Shown here: one piece after another, positions 7,868-16,341 of the stretch
How positions within the stretch are numbered: the first letter of the stretch is position 1
Layout of the letters: each line of letters opens with the position of its first letter
DNA from: Bifidobacterium pongonis
Lineage (GTDB): Bacteria; Actinomycetota; Actinomycetes; Actinomycetales; Bifidobacteriaceae
DNA length: 35,739 bases
Assembly (NCBI RefSeq): GCF_019331805.1
Contig: NZ_JAHBBE010000026.1
Location: forward strand, 1-35,739
Reading direction: 5' to 3'
The notes under the pieces: generated by a model
The model's input: only the letters and a program-made list of their open reading frames with translations
What the model was told of the DNA's origin: nothing
Database searches by the model: none
Made by a program: the position numbers and the translations under genes

Positions 7868-8722
7868 ATGATTAGTATGGCTGGAAAAGCAATACGGAGG
7901 TGGTGGGCGCTGTTCGCGCTGCCTACCTTCGCGGCATTCATCATCGGGTTCGTGGTGCCTTTCATCATGGGCGTGTACCTGAGCTTCTGCGAATTCACAA
8001 CCGTCACCGACGGCGAATGGGTCGGGCTCAAGAACTACGGCAAGGCACTGCAGGATAAGGAATTCCTGCACGCCCTCGGCTTCTCGACGGCCTTCACCAT
8101 CGTGACGACCATCGTGATCAACGTGGTCGCGTTCTCCATCGCCTACATGCTGACCAAGGCGATCAAGGGTTCGAACCTATTCCGTTCCGTGTTCTTCATG
8201 CCGAACCTCATCGGCGGCATCATCCTGGGCTACATCTGGTTGCTGCTGCTCAACGGCATTCTCGCCCACTGGGGTAGGGCGCTGACCTATTCCGCGACAT
8301 ACGGATTCTGGGGCTTGGTCATTCTGGTGTGCTGGCAGCAAATCGGCTACATGATGATCATCTACATCGCCGGCATGCAGTCGCTGCCGACCGACGTGCT
8401 CGAAGCCGCCCAGGTCGACGGCGCGAACGGCACCCAGACCATGTTCAAGATCATCATCCCGCTCATGATGCCGTCCATCACCGTGTGCTCCTTCCTGACC
8501 GTGACCAACGGCTTCAAGCTGTACGATCAGAACCTCGCATTGACCAACGGTGCTCCGAGCAACATGTCTGAAGGCCTGGCAATGAACATCACCCGTACGT
8601 TCTACGGCCGCATGGGCTGGGAAGGCGTCGGACAGGCCAAGGCAGTGCTGTTCTTCATCCTGGTTGCGGTGATCGCGCTGCTCCAGAACAAGCTCACGAC
8701 TAGCAAGGAGGTGGCGGCCTGA
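7868..8722 (+). CDS. Sugar ABC transporter permease, MalF type
   Basis: A 284-residue inner-membrane subunit with about six membrane segments. It carries the EAA loop that docks onto the ATPase: EAAQVDGANGTQTMFKIIIPL. The opening WWALFALPTFAAFIIGFVVPF and the loop SVFFMPNLIGGIILGYIW are typical of CUT1 carbohydrate permeases. The start at 7868 follows AAGGAGGAGG at 7846-7855 with a 12-base gap; ATG 7877 is an alternative. Its TGA overlaps the ATG of the next permease, so the two subunits are translationally coupled. No ATPase gene is present; in bifidobacteria and relatives such transporters usually share an MsiK-type ATPase encoded elsewhere. Confidence 0.92.
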   Translation: MISMAGKAIRRWWALFALPTFAAFIIGFVVPFIMGVYLSFCEFTTVTDGEWVGLKNYGKALQDKEFLHALGFSTAFTIVTTIVINVVAFSIAYMLTKAIKGSNLFRSVFFMPNLIGGIILGYIWLLLLNGILAHWGRALTYSATYGFWGLVILVCWQQIGYMMIIYIAGMQSLPTDVLEAAQVDGANGTQTMFKIIIPLMMPSITVCSFLTVTNGFKLYDQNLALTNGAPSNMSEGLAMNITRTFYGRMGWEGVGQAKAVLFFILVAVIALLQNKLTTSKEVAA

Positions 8723-9564
8723 TGACCGACAACAACAAGGTCAAGCACCCGGCGCTTTGGACCACCCTATTCAGCATCGTCTCGCTGGCATGGATCTTCC
8801 CGATCGTGCTGGTCATCATCAACTCCTTCAAGCAGAAGGCGTACATCTCCGCAAACGCGTTCTCCATCCCCACAGGCAAGGCGTTCGTCGGTCTGGAGAA
8901 CTACACGCGTGGCATCGAAACCACGAACTTCTTCGCCAGCTTCGGCTGGACCCTGCTGATCACGGTCGGCTCGGTCGTCCTGATCCTGCTGTGCACCTCG
9001 ATGTGCGCATGGTGGATCGTCCGCGTGAACAACTGGGCCGCCAAGCTGCTGTACACGCTGTTCCTGTTCAACATGATCGTGCCGTTCCAGATGGTGATGT
9101 TCACCCTCTCCAAGCTGGCCGATATGCTCAAGCTCAACACCCCGTGGGGCCTGTGCATCGTGTACCTCGGCTTCGGCGCAGGTCTGGCCGTGTTCATCTT
9201 CACCGGCGTGATCAAGGGCATCCCGCAGGAGCTTGAGGAATCCGCAATGATCGATGGCGCGAACGTGCCCCGCATCTTCTTCCAGATCGTGGTTCCGATC
9301 ATGAAGCCGAGCATCGTCTCCGTGGCGATCCTCGAAGCCATGTGGATCTGGAACGACTACCTGCTGCCGTACCTGACGCTCGACCTGGGCAAGTACAAGA
9401 CCATCTCGGTGGCCGTGCAGTACCTCAAGGGCGGCTACGGTTCCGTCGATATGGGCGCCATGATGGCCTGCCTGGTCCTCGCGATCATCCCGATCATCGT
9501 GTTCTACCTGGTCTGCCAGAAGTACATCGTCAAGGGCGTAATGGCTGGAGCCGTCAAGGGCTGA
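8722..9564 (+). CDS. Sugar ABC transporter permease, MalG type
   Basis: A 280-residue partner of the preceding permease. It has about six membrane segments and the ATPase-docking loop EESAMIDGANVPRIFFQIVVPIM. The segment WIWNDYLLPYLTL is typical of MalG-like subunits, and the C-terminus YIVKGVMAGAVKG is a frequent ending in the family. A strong AAGGAGGTGG (8705-8714) in the end of the upstream gene serves the overlapping ATG. Together with the lipoprotein encoded at 4826-6154 it should form the membrane channel of an alpha-glucoside importer. Confidence 0.92.
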   Translation: MTDNNKVKHPALWTTLFSIVSLAWIFPIVLVIINSFKQKAYISANAFSIPTGKAFVGLENYTRGIETTNFFASFGWTLLITVGSVVLILLCTSMCAWWIVRVNNWAAKLLYTLFLFNMIVPFQMVMFTLSKLADMLKLNTPWGLCIVYLGFGAGLAVFIFTGVIKGIPQELEESAMIDGANVPRIFFQIVVPIMKPSIVSVAILEAMWIWNDYLLPYLTLDLGKYKTISVAVQYLKGGYGSVDMGAMMACLVLAIIPIIVFYLVCQKYIVKGVMAGAVKG

Positions 9565-9568
9565 CGCA

Positions 9569-9705
9569 GTCAGCCCGATGCGGCAGCGCAGTGCGCTGCC
9601 GCAAGGCTCCAGCCCGAGTGAGGCGATAGCCGAACGAGGGTAACGATGAGCCCGGCCGAAGGCCGGTCCGTAATGGCCGGACCGGAGCTGTTAAAGGCTG
9701 ACGCA
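9569..9705 (+). pseudogene. Vestigial 3' end of a second MalG-type permease gene
   Basis: The last 30 or so bases repeat the end of the intact permease gene: GTAATGGC-GGA then GC-GT-AA-GGCTGACGCA. The codons GGA GCT GTT AAA GGC TGA spell GAVKG-stop, as in the intact gene but with different third positions, so this is a diverged homologue and not a fresh copy. A 5-base insertion (CCGGA) breaks alignment further upstream, and the DNA before it (9569-9660) has no readable frame. A hairpin at 9580-9602 (GCGGCAGCGC/GCGCTGCCGC) and one at 9663-9685 lie inside. It may mark where a duplicated permease was deleted. Confidence 0.45.
9580..9602 (+). terminator. Compact GC hairpin after the permease operon
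   Basis: GCGGCAGCGC (9580-9589) pairs perfectly with GCGCTGCCGC (9593-9602) around a 3-base loop, 15 bases after the MalG-type stop codon. No T-run follows. Confidence 0.5.
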
Positions 9706-9722
9706 ACGTCCGAAAGCGATAG

Positions 9723-9763
9723 GCGGGGGCGGATGGTTCTCAACGAACCGTCCGCCCCCGCTT
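9723..9763. terminator. Strong hairpin between permease operon and DUF624 gene
   Basis: A 17-bp stem, GCGGGGGCGGATGGTTC (9723-9739) with GAACCGTCCGCCCCCGC (9745-9761), has one G-U pair and a 5-base loop. It most likely ends the permease transcript and insulates the DUF624 gene. Confidence 0.75.
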
Positions 9764-9907
9764 CGCATATGTGGCCGAATGCCGATTCGGCCGGAAGGCT
9801 ATCCTGTACAAGGAATCATGAAGTGAAAGGCGATGACGTGCCGGCCCGCAGCCGATGGGCGCGGTCGCCCGGCGCATGCCGTCATCGTGACGAAGGGAGC
9901 GTGCAAC

Positions 9908-10540
9908 GTGAATTTCCTGTCCCCCGATTCGAAGTTCATGCAGGAGCTGCGGAATCTCACGGACGCCATCTGGATCAACATTCTGATGATCGTCACGTCC
10001 ATTCCCATCATCACCATCGGCGCCGCGATCACGGCCGCGCATGATGCCTCCAGGCGCGCCCTGCAGGGTGAGGCCGGCGGCGTGACGGCGAACTATTTCA
10101 AGGCGTTCCGCGCGAACTTCGTGAAGTCGACCGCGCTGTGGGCGGTGTTCGGCATTACCGGCGCCGCACTGGCATACGCCTGGGTGGTGTTGCAGATCAC
10201 GCCGCTGCTGATTCCGAAATTCGGTTTGACCATCGTGTGGATGATCGGCTTCGAATGGGTGTTCGCCTTGCAAGCGCGATTCGAGAACTCGGTGGGACGG
10301 ACTTTGGAGAACGCGTTCGTGTTCGGTGTGAGCCGCATTCTGCTGACCTTGGGCATGGTCGTCATCGATGCGGTGTGGCTCGGCCTGTTGGCGGCCTGCT
10401 GGTTCTATTTCCCGCAAGGTCTGTTCCTGCTGGTGGTCATGGGTTACGGCACGATGATCATGTGCCATATTCCGCTGCTGGAGCGCGGTTTCGCCAAGTA
10501 CCTGAAGTCCGCTTCGGGTGACGGTGAGAACGGCGAGTAG
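9908..10540 (+). CDS. DUF624 (YesL-like) membrane protein
   Basis: A 210-residue integral membrane protein with about five hydrophobic segments. The N-terminus MNFLSPDSKFMQELRNLTDAI, followed by NILMIVTSIPIITIGAA, is the diagnostic start of DUF624/YesL proteins, which commonly lie in sugar ABC-transporter operons; their biochemical role is not known. The start is a GTG at 9908, 8 bases after AAGGGAG. Although downstream of the permeases it is separated from them by 343 bases with several hairpins, so it may have its own promoter. The C-terminus is polar and acidic (SGDGENGE). Confidence 0.85.
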   Translation: MNFLSPDSKFMQELRNLTDAIWINILMIVTSIPIITIGAAITAAHDASRRALQGEAGGVTANYFKAFRANFVKSTALWAVFGITGAALAYAWVVLQITPLLIPKFGLTIVWMIGFEWVFALQARFENSVGRTLENAFVFGVSRILLTLGMVVIDAVWLGLLAACWFYFPQGLFLLVVMGYGTMIMCHIPLLERGFAKYLKSASGDGENGE

Positions 10541-10641
10541 AAGCCCGGGAACGGGCGTTTTGAGGGCTTGCGTGAGCCTGTAGCGCCGACGATGCGCGGT
10601 TCGCGCTGCGTCGAGCCGGAACCCGTTTCCGCACATGACCG

Positions 10642-10687
10642 CATATGGATGATGCCGACCCTTTTCGGGGCCGGCATCATCCATATG
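10642..10687. terminator. Bidirectional terminator between DUF624 and second lacI
   Basis: A 16-bp perfect inverted repeat, CATATGGATGATGCCG (10642-10657) and CGGCATCATCCATATG (10672-10687), has extra inner GC pairs and a TTTT loop. It sits between convergent genes. Confidence 0.85.
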
Positions 10688-10709
10688 GAGTGTTGGTTGC
10701 GTCGCGCGA

Positions 10710-11756
10710 TCAGACGTTGGGATCGACGTACGGCGCCGTGGTCTCGCGCAGCATGAGCTGCACCTGCGGCGTTTCGAACCGCGGCTCGGCGGCGGCGCAA
10801 GGATGCTTGCCATCGGATGCGATCAGGGCGAGGGTTTTCTGCGCGGCCTTGGCGCCCATGGCGTACGGATCCTGATGCAGGGTGGTCAGGCCCAGGCTGG
10901 AGGCGTACAGGTTGTCGTCGAAGCCGATGAGGGAAAGATCCTGCGGGATGCGACGGCCGTACTGGCGCAGGCGGAACAGCGCGGGGATGGCGAGCTCGTC
11001 ATCACACAGGCATACCGCGGAAGGCGTGGGCGAGGCGGAGATGATGCAGTTGAGCACCGCGTTGGCCGGGTCGCCGGCATGGTCGAGGGACAGCGGCATG
11101 GGCGTGACGCCCGGGTAGGAGTTGCAGGCATCCATGAAGCCCTGCAGACGCGCACTGGCCGAATAGCGCAGCGCCGAACGATCGTCCATCTCGTCGTAGC
11201 CGATGTAGGCGATGCGCTGGTGGCCCAAGGCGACCAGATGATCCACGGCGATATGTTCGGCCGCGTGATCGTCGATGCTCACGCCGGCGTCGAATCCGTC
11301 GTTCGACGGGATGTTGATGCCGACGATCGGCACGTTCATGGCCTTGAGCTTCTTGGCCTCATCGGGTTCGATGCTGAAGGAGCTCACCACGACGGCGTCC
11401 GCGTTGCGCAACACGGGCAGATCGGTGAAGAATTTCCTGCGCTCGTCGGCGGAGGTCATCGAGAACACGGAGATGTCGTACCCGGCGGGGTGGAATACGG
11501 AATCGAGGCCGGCGTAGATGCGCGAATTGAACCAGGTGATGATGGATTCGCTGAACAATAGCGCGATGCGGAACGATTGCCCCGACTTCAGCGCCGCGGC
11601 GGAACGTGAAATGCGGTAGTTGAGCTTCTCCGCAGCGGCCATCACGCGTTCGCGGGTTTCCGGCAACACGAGGTCGGGCTTGGCGAAGGTGCGTGACACC
11701 GTGGATACGGAGACTCCCGCCTCGCGGGCGACCGCCTGAATACTTGCTTGTGCCAC
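10710..11756 (-). CDS. Second LacI-family regulator, paralogue of the first
   Basis: A protein of about 348 residues with a helix-turn-helix (SIQAVAREAGVSVSTVSR), hinge ISRSAAALKSGQS and effector domain containing VGINIPSNDGFDAG and LSLIGFDDNLYASSLGLTTLHQ. It is clearly related to the LacI gene at 6485-7504 over its full length, including the shared phrases SRSAAALKSG, GYDIS and RNADAV. The start is taken as GTG 11756, 4 bases from AGGAGG; TTG 11759 would leave almost no spacer. It lies downstream of malQ, separated by a strong hairpin. Target genes probably include malQ or the transporter; division of labour with the paralogue is unknown. Confidence 0.88.
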   Translation of the reverse strand: MAQASIQAVAREAGVSVSTVSRTFAKPDLVLPETRERVMAAAEKLNYRISRSAAALKSGQSFRIALLFSESIITWFNSRIYAGLDSVFHPAGYDISVFSMTSADERRKFFTDLPVLRNADAVVVSSFSIEPDEAKKLKAMNVPIVGINIPSNDGFDAGVSIDDHAAEHIAVDHLVALGHQRIAYIGYDEMDDRSALRYSASARLQGFMDACNSYPGVTPMPLSLDHAGDPANAVLNCIISASPTPSAVCLCDDELAIPALFRLRQYGRRIPQDLSLIGFDDNLYASSLGLTTLHQDPYAMGAKAAQKTLALIASDGKHPCAAAEPRFETPQVQLMLRETTAPYVDPNV

Positions 11757-11798
11757 CAATCCTCCTGACAGTATGGTGAAAATCTATGAAAACGATAT

Positions 11799-11848
11799 CA
11801 CGTGCGATGACGCGCCTCTGACCGTTCAAAGGCGCGTCATCGCACGTG
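11799..11848 (-). terminator. Strong hairpin behind malQ
   Basis: A 19-bp perfect inverted repeat, CACGTGCGATGACGCGCCT (11799-11817) and its complement (11830-11848), has a 12-base loop and begins 30 bases after the malQ stop codon. It separates malQ from the downstream lacI paralogue. Confidence 0.8.
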
Positions 11849-11878
11849 GATACGAATACAGCGAATGGTTGGTTGGGT

Positions 11879-14050
11879 TTACTTGGTGACGCCGTCGCGC
11901 ATGACCTTGGCGAGGGACTGCACGCGCGGGGAATCGAAGACGTCGGGCGTCAGCACGACGTTCTGGTCGGCGTCGGACAGCGGGACGCGCCAGTTCGAAT
12001 ACTCGCTGGACGTACCGGGCTGGTTCTGGCTGCGGTGTTCGCCGACACCGTCGACCAAGGCGGCCTGCAGCAGCAGGGACGGGGTGTCACAGAGCATGGC
12101 GTGCATCGCCTCGACGATCTGCTGCTCATGCGCCGGCACGTCGGCCGCGACGTCGGGCGTGATGTAGCCGCTGTCGACCAGACGGTCGAGCATGGCACGC
12201 TGTTCGGCCTCGGCGGACTCGCGGAACGCCTCCGGGTCGTCGACCAGATGAAGCTTCTTACGCAGTTCGACATGCTCGTAGTTGAGGTAGCCGGCGGTCG
12301 GCGGCAGATCGTGCGTGGTCACGGAGGCGAAGGCCTGACGGCGGTAATCCTCCGGCGGCATGTACGGGTCGCCGGCGTTCGGGGAATAATCCACGCGTGC
12401 GAACCATTCGACCTCGGTGCCGAGCACGCCGTGCTCGCCGAGCACCCGGCGCACATAATCGGGCACGGTGCCCAGATCCTCGCCGATCACCATGCCTCCC
12501 ACGCGGGTCGCCTCGATGGCGAGCACGCCGAGCATGGCCTCGTAGTTGTAGTTCACGTAGGCGCCGTTGCGTGCGCCCAGACCCTGCGGAATCCACCACA
12601 GGCGGAACAGGCCCAGCACATGGTCGATGCGCACGGCACCCGCGTGCTCGTACATGAAGTGCACCATCTCGCGGTACACCTGATAACCGGTGGCCTCAAG
12701 ATAGTTCGGGTTGAACGGGGGCTGACCCCAATCCTGACCCTGCTGGTTGTAGAAGTCCGGCGGGCAACCCACGGTGACGCCGCTTGCCGCGAATCGTTCC
12801 GGATTCGCCCAAGCGTCCGCGCCCAAGCCGTGCACGCCGACGGCCATGTCCTGGATCACACCCAGTGCCATGCCGGAGTCGAGGGCCGTGCGCTGCGCGT
12901 CGTTGACTTGCTCGGCCGCGATCCACTGCAGCCAGCGGTTGAACTCGAACAGATCGGCGTTATCGGCGATGAGCTGCTGCACGGATTCGCTGGAAACGGT
13001 GGTCTCCTTGAACCACGGGTTGTCGCCCCACGGCGCACCCCAGACCTCGAAGCACAGGCTCCAGGCCGCGAAGGAATCCAGATCGGGGCCGGCGTCCTTC
13101 TTGAACGCCTCGAACTCGGCTTCGCGCTGTGCGGAACGCCCCGCGTCGAAGATGATGCGCAGCGCCGGACGCTTGGCGTCCCACGCCGCATCGATATCCA
13201 TGGGGCCGGAATCTTCGTTGCTGGCGGCGACGCTATCGTGCAGCGCATCGACCTTCGCGCGCGCCTCGGCGTCAAGCTCGGCGTACTCGGGGATGTCCTG
13301 CGGGCGGATGTAGGTGACATTGAGGAATCGGCGGGATTCCGGAAGGTAGGGGGACGGCTCGAGCGGCGTGAGCGGCGCGCTGGCATGGATCGGGTTGATC
13401 AGCATGAAGTCGGCGCCGGACTTGGTGGCGGCGTCGGCCAGCAAGCGCTTCAGATCGCCGTAATCGCCGACGCCCCAGGATTCGTGGGAGCGTACGGAGT
13501 ACATCTGGGTCATCCAGCCCCAACGGTGATGGTCGGCCACCGCTTCGGGCACCGCGATATGTGCGGGGGCGTTGATGATGGTGGCATCGGCGCTGCGGTC
13601 CTCGGTGGAGACGTGCAGGGTGTGGTAGCCCATCGGCAGGGAATCGGGGATGGCGATGGTCGGATGCGCGGAATCAAGGTCGGGCAGCGCGTCGACGTCT
13701 TCGCCGAACGTGGTGCCGTCTTCCAGGGTGATGGACGCGGTGATGTCGCATTCCGCGCTGCAGTTGATCTCGACCGTGGTGGTCCTGCCGGTGGTGGCGA
13801 CGATGGTCGGCGGGATCAGCTGGTTGCGCTGCTGCTCCTCATGCAGTTCGAGGGAGTGGGCAATCGCCTCGTCGGTCGATGCGTCGACGCCGAGGGCCGC
13901 AAGCACTGCGACCAGGGCCTCGTCGCTGATTTCGGTGTAGGTTCCCAGCTGGTCGAAGAAGGAGGTGGACAAGCCGCTTGCCTTGGCAAGCTGGATGAGC
14001 GGGCGTGCGAGACGTTCGGCACTTTCTTCGCGCTGTGTGGCGGTAGTCAT
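11879..14050 (-). CDS. malQ: 4-alpha-glucanotransferase (amylomaltase), GH77
   Basis: A 723-residue cytoplasmic disproportionating enzyme that transfers glucan chains between maltodextrins and releases glucose. The GH77 catalytic residues are visible: nucleophile Asp476 in VRIDHVLGLFRLWW, acid/base Glu524 in VIGEDLGTVP, and Asp581 in TTHDLPPTAGY. An extra N-terminal domain of about 190 residues precedes the barrel, which begins near WGWMTQMYSVRSHESWGVGDYGDL, as in the large actinobacterial and E. coli-type MalQ. The ATG at 14050 follows GAGGAGC at 8-base spacing; the longer frame adds 32 residues without support. An operator like those of the transporter overlaps its promoter. Confidence 0.96.
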   Translation of the reverse strand: MTTATQREESAERLARPLIQLAKASGLSTSFFDQLGTYTEISDEALVAVLAALGVDASTDEAIAHSLELHEEQQRNQLIPPTIVATTGRTTTVEINCSAECDITASITLEDGTTFGEDVDALPDLDSAHPTIAIPDSLPMGYHTLHVSTEDRSADATIINAPAHIAVPEAVADHHRWGWMTQMYSVRSHESWGVGDYGDLKRLLADAATKSGADFMLINPIHASAPLTPLEPSPYLPESRRFLNVTYIRPQDIPEYAELDAEARAKVDALHDSVAASNEDSGPMDIDAAWDAKRPALRIIFDAGRSAQREAEFEAFKKDAGPDLDSFAAWSLCFEVWGAPWGDNPWFKETTVSSESVQQLIADNADLFEFNRWLQWIAAEQVNDAQRTALDSGMALGVIQDMAVGVHGLGADAWANPERFAASGVTVGCPPDFYNQQGQDWGQPPFNPNYLEATGYQVYREMVHFMYEHAGAVRIDHVLGLFRLWWIPQGLGARNGAYVNYNYEAMLGVLAIEATRVGGMVIGEDLGTVPDYVRRVLGEHGVLGTEVEWFARVDYSPNAGDPYMPPEDYRRQAFASVTTHDLPPTAGYLNYEHVELRKKLHLVDDPEAFRESAEAEQRAMLDRLVDSGYITPDVAADVPAHEQQIVEAMHAMLCDTPSLLLQAALVDGVGEHRSQNQPGTSSEYSNWRVPLSDADQNVVLTPDVFDSPRVQSLAKVMRDGVTK

Positions 14051-14144
14051 GATGGATAGCTCCTCTTCGAGTGATTCTGCAAACGTGCCTATAGAATTCT
14101 GCGTTGATCCCCCGGGCGGTTTGCTGATTTCTCTTATAACGTAC

Positions 14145-14173
14145 AAGATAGCTTATTTTGACAACGATTGCAA
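14145..14173 (-). promoter_or_regulatory. malQ promoter with LacI-type operator
   Basis: On the minus strand TTGCAA (14173-14168) and TATCTT (14150-14145) are 17 bases apart. The -35 box lies in TTGCAATCGTTGTCA (14173-14159), which matches the operators of the transporter genes around its central CG. malQ is therefore probably in the same regulon. Confidence 0.65.
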
Positions 14174-14270
14174 AGAGAAGTCTGCACGTGTCCTCTTCAT
14201 CATGTTTACCTTGTGAATTCGTTGTCTTTTTCCGGCTTGGAATCACGCCTTTTCAAGCCGGTTTCAAAAA

Positions 14271-14291
14271 CTTGAGGGATATCGACTCAAG
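14271..14291. promoter_or_regulatory. HAIR element 1 (HspR operator)
   Basis: CTTGAGG-N7-ACTCAAG matches the HspR-associated inverted repeat CTTGAGT-N7-ACTCAAG with one mismatch. It lies upstream of the dnaK promoter and should bind the HspR encoded at the end of the operon. Confidence 0.9.
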
Positions 14292-14316
14292 TTTTTGAAG
14301 AATTTGGGAATAAAAG

Positions 14317-14346
14317 TTGACAGCGGGAAGTTGAGTGATGTAGGCT
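14317..14346 (+). promoter_or_regulatory. dnaK operon promoter
   Basis: TTGACA (14317-14322) and TAGGCT (14341-14346) with an 18-base spacer. The -10 box falls inside the second HAIR element, so HspR binding would exclude RNA polymerase. The leader before dnaK is about 105 bases. Confidence 0.6.
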
Positions 14347-14350
14347 CAAG
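14330..14350. promoter_or_regulatory. HAIR element 2 (HspR operator)
   Basis: GTTGAGT-N7-GCTCAAG matches the HAIR consensus with one mismatch in each arm. Its start is 59 bases from that of the first element and it covers the -10 region of the dnaK promoter. Confidence 0.85.
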
Positions 14351-14458
14351 TTTTGGAACGGGTCGTGAGGCCCGAAAGAAACGTGAGCGGGAAACCGTAG
14401 AACGAGAACACTGTTCCGCCGCAGCCGACGGAACATACATATATAAGGAGTCATAGTT

Positions 14459-16339
14459 ATGGGACGTGCAGTTGGTATCGATCTTGGCACCACGAATTCC
14501 TGCATCGCAACGCTTGAAGGCGGCGAACCTACCGTCATCGTGAACGCCGAAGGCATGCGCACCACCCCGTCCGTGGTCGCCTTCTCCAAGTCCGGCGAGA
14601 TCCTGGTCGGCGAAGTCGCCAAGCGTCAGGCCGTCACCAACGTCGACCGCACCATCAGCTCGGTCAAGCGCCACATGGGCACCGACTGGACCGTCGAAAT
14701 CGACGGCAAGAAGTGGACCCCGCAGGAGATCTCCGCGCAGGTCCTGATGAAGCTCAAGCGCGACGCCGAAGCCTATCTGGGCGAGCCGGTCACCGACGCG
14801 GTGATCACCTGCCCGGCCTACTTCAACGACGCCCAGCGTCAGGCCACCAAGGATGCCGGCAAGATCGCCGGCCTGAACGTGCTGCGTATCATCAACGAGC
14901 CGACCGCCGCCGCACTGGCCTACGGTCTGGAAAAGGGCAAGGAAGATGAGCGCATCCTGGTCTTCGATCTGGGCGGCGGTACCTTCGATGTCTCCCTGCT
15001 GGAAATCGGCAAGGACGACGACGGCTTCTCCACCATCCAGGTGCAGGCCACCAACGGCGACAACCGTCTGGGCGGCGACGACTGGGATCAGAAGATCATC
15101 GACTGGCTGGTCGGCGAGGTCCGCAACAAGTACGGCGTCGACCTGAGCAAGGACAAGATCGCCCTGCAGCGTCTGAAGGAAGCCGCCGAGCAGGCCAAGA
15201 AGGAACTGTCCAGCTCCACCAGCACCTCCATCTCCATGCAGTACCTGGCCATGACCCCCGACGGCACCCCGGTGCACCTGGACGAGACCCTGACCCGCGC
15301 CCACTTCGAGGAAATGACCTCCGACCTGCTGGGCCGCTGCCGCACCCCGTTCAACAACGTGCTGGCCGATGCGGGCATCAGCGTCTCCGACATCGACCAC
15401 GTCGTGCTCGTCGGCGGCTCCACCCGTATGCCCGCCGTCAAGGAGCTCGTCAAGGAGCTCACCGGCGGTAAGGAAGCCAACCAGTCCGTGAACCCGGATG
15501 AGGTCGTGGCCGTCGGCGCAGCCGTCCAGTCCGGCGTCATCAAGGGCGACCGCAAGGACGTCCTGCTCATCGACGTGACCCCGCTGTCCCTCGGCATCGA
15601 AACCAAGGGTGGCATCATGACCAAGCTGATCGAGCGCAACACGGCCATCCCGACCAAGCGTTCCGAGGTCTTCTCCACCGCCGAGGACAACCAGCCGTCC
15701 GTGCTGATCCAGGTCTACCAGGGCGAGCGTGAGTTCGCTCGCGACAACAAGCCGCTGGGCACCTTCGAGCTGACCGGCATCGCTCCGGCTCCGCGTGGCG
15801 TCCCGCAGATCGAAGTCACCTTCGATATCGACGCCAACGGCATCGTGCACGTGTCCGCGAAGGACAAGGGTACCGGCAAGGAGCAGTCCATGACCATCAC
15901 CGGTGGTTCCGGCCTGCCGAAGGACGAGATCGACCGCATGGTCAAGGAAGCCGAAGCCCACGAGGCCGAGGACAAGAAGCGCAAGGAGGATGCCGAGACC
16001 CGCAACCAGGCCGAAGCCTTCGCCTACCAGACCGAGAAGCTCGTCAACGACAACAAGGACAAGCTCTCCGACGACGTGGCCAAGGAAGTCACCGAGAAGG
16101 TCGACGCGCTGAAGGAAGCCCTGAAGGGTGAGGACATCGAGGCCGTGAAGACCGCTCAGACCGAGCTGATGACCTCCGCCCAGAAGATCGGCCAGGCGCT
16201 GTACGCGCAGCAGGGTGCCGAAGGTGCCGCTGGCGCTGCCGGTGCCGCCGGTGCCGGTGCCGCCGGCGCATCCGCTGGCTCCGACGACGACGTGGTCGAC
16301 GCCGAAGTCGTGGATGACGACGACAAGGACAACAAGTAA
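14459..16339 (+). CDS. dnaK: Hsp70 chaperone DnaK
   Basis: A 626-residue ATP-dependent cytosolic chaperone. The ATPase domain opens with [13 protein letters not shown] (residues 5-17), followed by [33 protein letters not shown] and [15 protein letters not shown]. The substrate-binding domain begins after [14 protein letters not shown]. The C-terminal lid ends in an Ala/Gly-rich stretch and a very acidic tail ([17 protein letters not shown]). Length is close to the usual 610-640. AAGGAG sits 9-14 bases before the ATG. It is first in the dnaK-grpE-dnaJ-hspR operon and is under HspR control through two HAIR elements. Codon usage is that of a highly expressed gene. Confidence 0.99.
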   Translation: MGRAVGIDLGTTNSCIATLEGGEPTVIVNAEGMRTTPSVVAFSKSGEILVGEVAKRQAVTNVDRTISSVKRHMGTDWTVEIDGKKWTPQEISAQVLMKLKRDAEAYLGEPVTDAVITCPAYFNDAQRQATKDAGKIAGLNVLRIINEPTAAALAYGLEKGKEDERILVFDLGGGTFDVSLLEIGKDDDGFSTIQVQATNGDNRLGGDDWDQKIIDWLVGEVRNKYGVDLSKDKIALQRLKEAAEQAKKELSSSTSTSISMQYLAMTPDGTPVHLDETLTRAHFEEMTSDLLGRCRTPFNNVLADAGISVSDIDHVVLVGGSTRMPAVKELVKELTGGKEANQSVNPDEVVAVGAAVQSGVIKGDRKDVLLIDVTPLSLGIETKGGIMTKLIERNTAIPTKRSEVFSTAEDNQPSVLIQVYQGEREFARDNKPLGTFELTGIAPAPRGVPQIEVTFDIDANGIVHVSAKDKGTGKEQSMTITGGSGLPKDEIDRMVKEAEAHEAEDKKRKEDAETRNQAEAFAYQTEKLVNDNKDKLSDDVAKEVTEKVDALKEALKGEDIEAVKTAQTELMTSAQKIGQALYAQQGAEGAAGAAGAAGAGAAGASAGSDDDVVDAEVVDDDDKDNK

Positions 16340-16341
16340 TC

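Noticed and set aside
8150..8180. GGTTCGAACC-like stretch as a tRNA T-arm
   Set aside because: It lies inside the first permease gene, and no acceptor or anticodon arms can be formed around it.
9556..9705. 13-base direct repeat as target-site duplication of a small mobile element
   Set aside because: The enclosed 124 bases have no terminal inverted repeats, and the homology continues past the repeat into permease codons, which fits a gene remnant better.
11846..14059. 737-codon plus-strand open frame opposite malQ
   Set aside because: malQ on the minus strand has all GH77 catalytic residues and a good ribosome-binding site; the opposite frame is His/Gly/Arg-rich noise.
14232..14261. CCGGCTTG/CAAGCCGG inverted repeat as a third HAIR element
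   Set aside because: The arms are 14 bases apart where HAIR needs 7, and the core CTTGAGT is not matched. It is a simple hairpin in the malQ-dnaK spacer.
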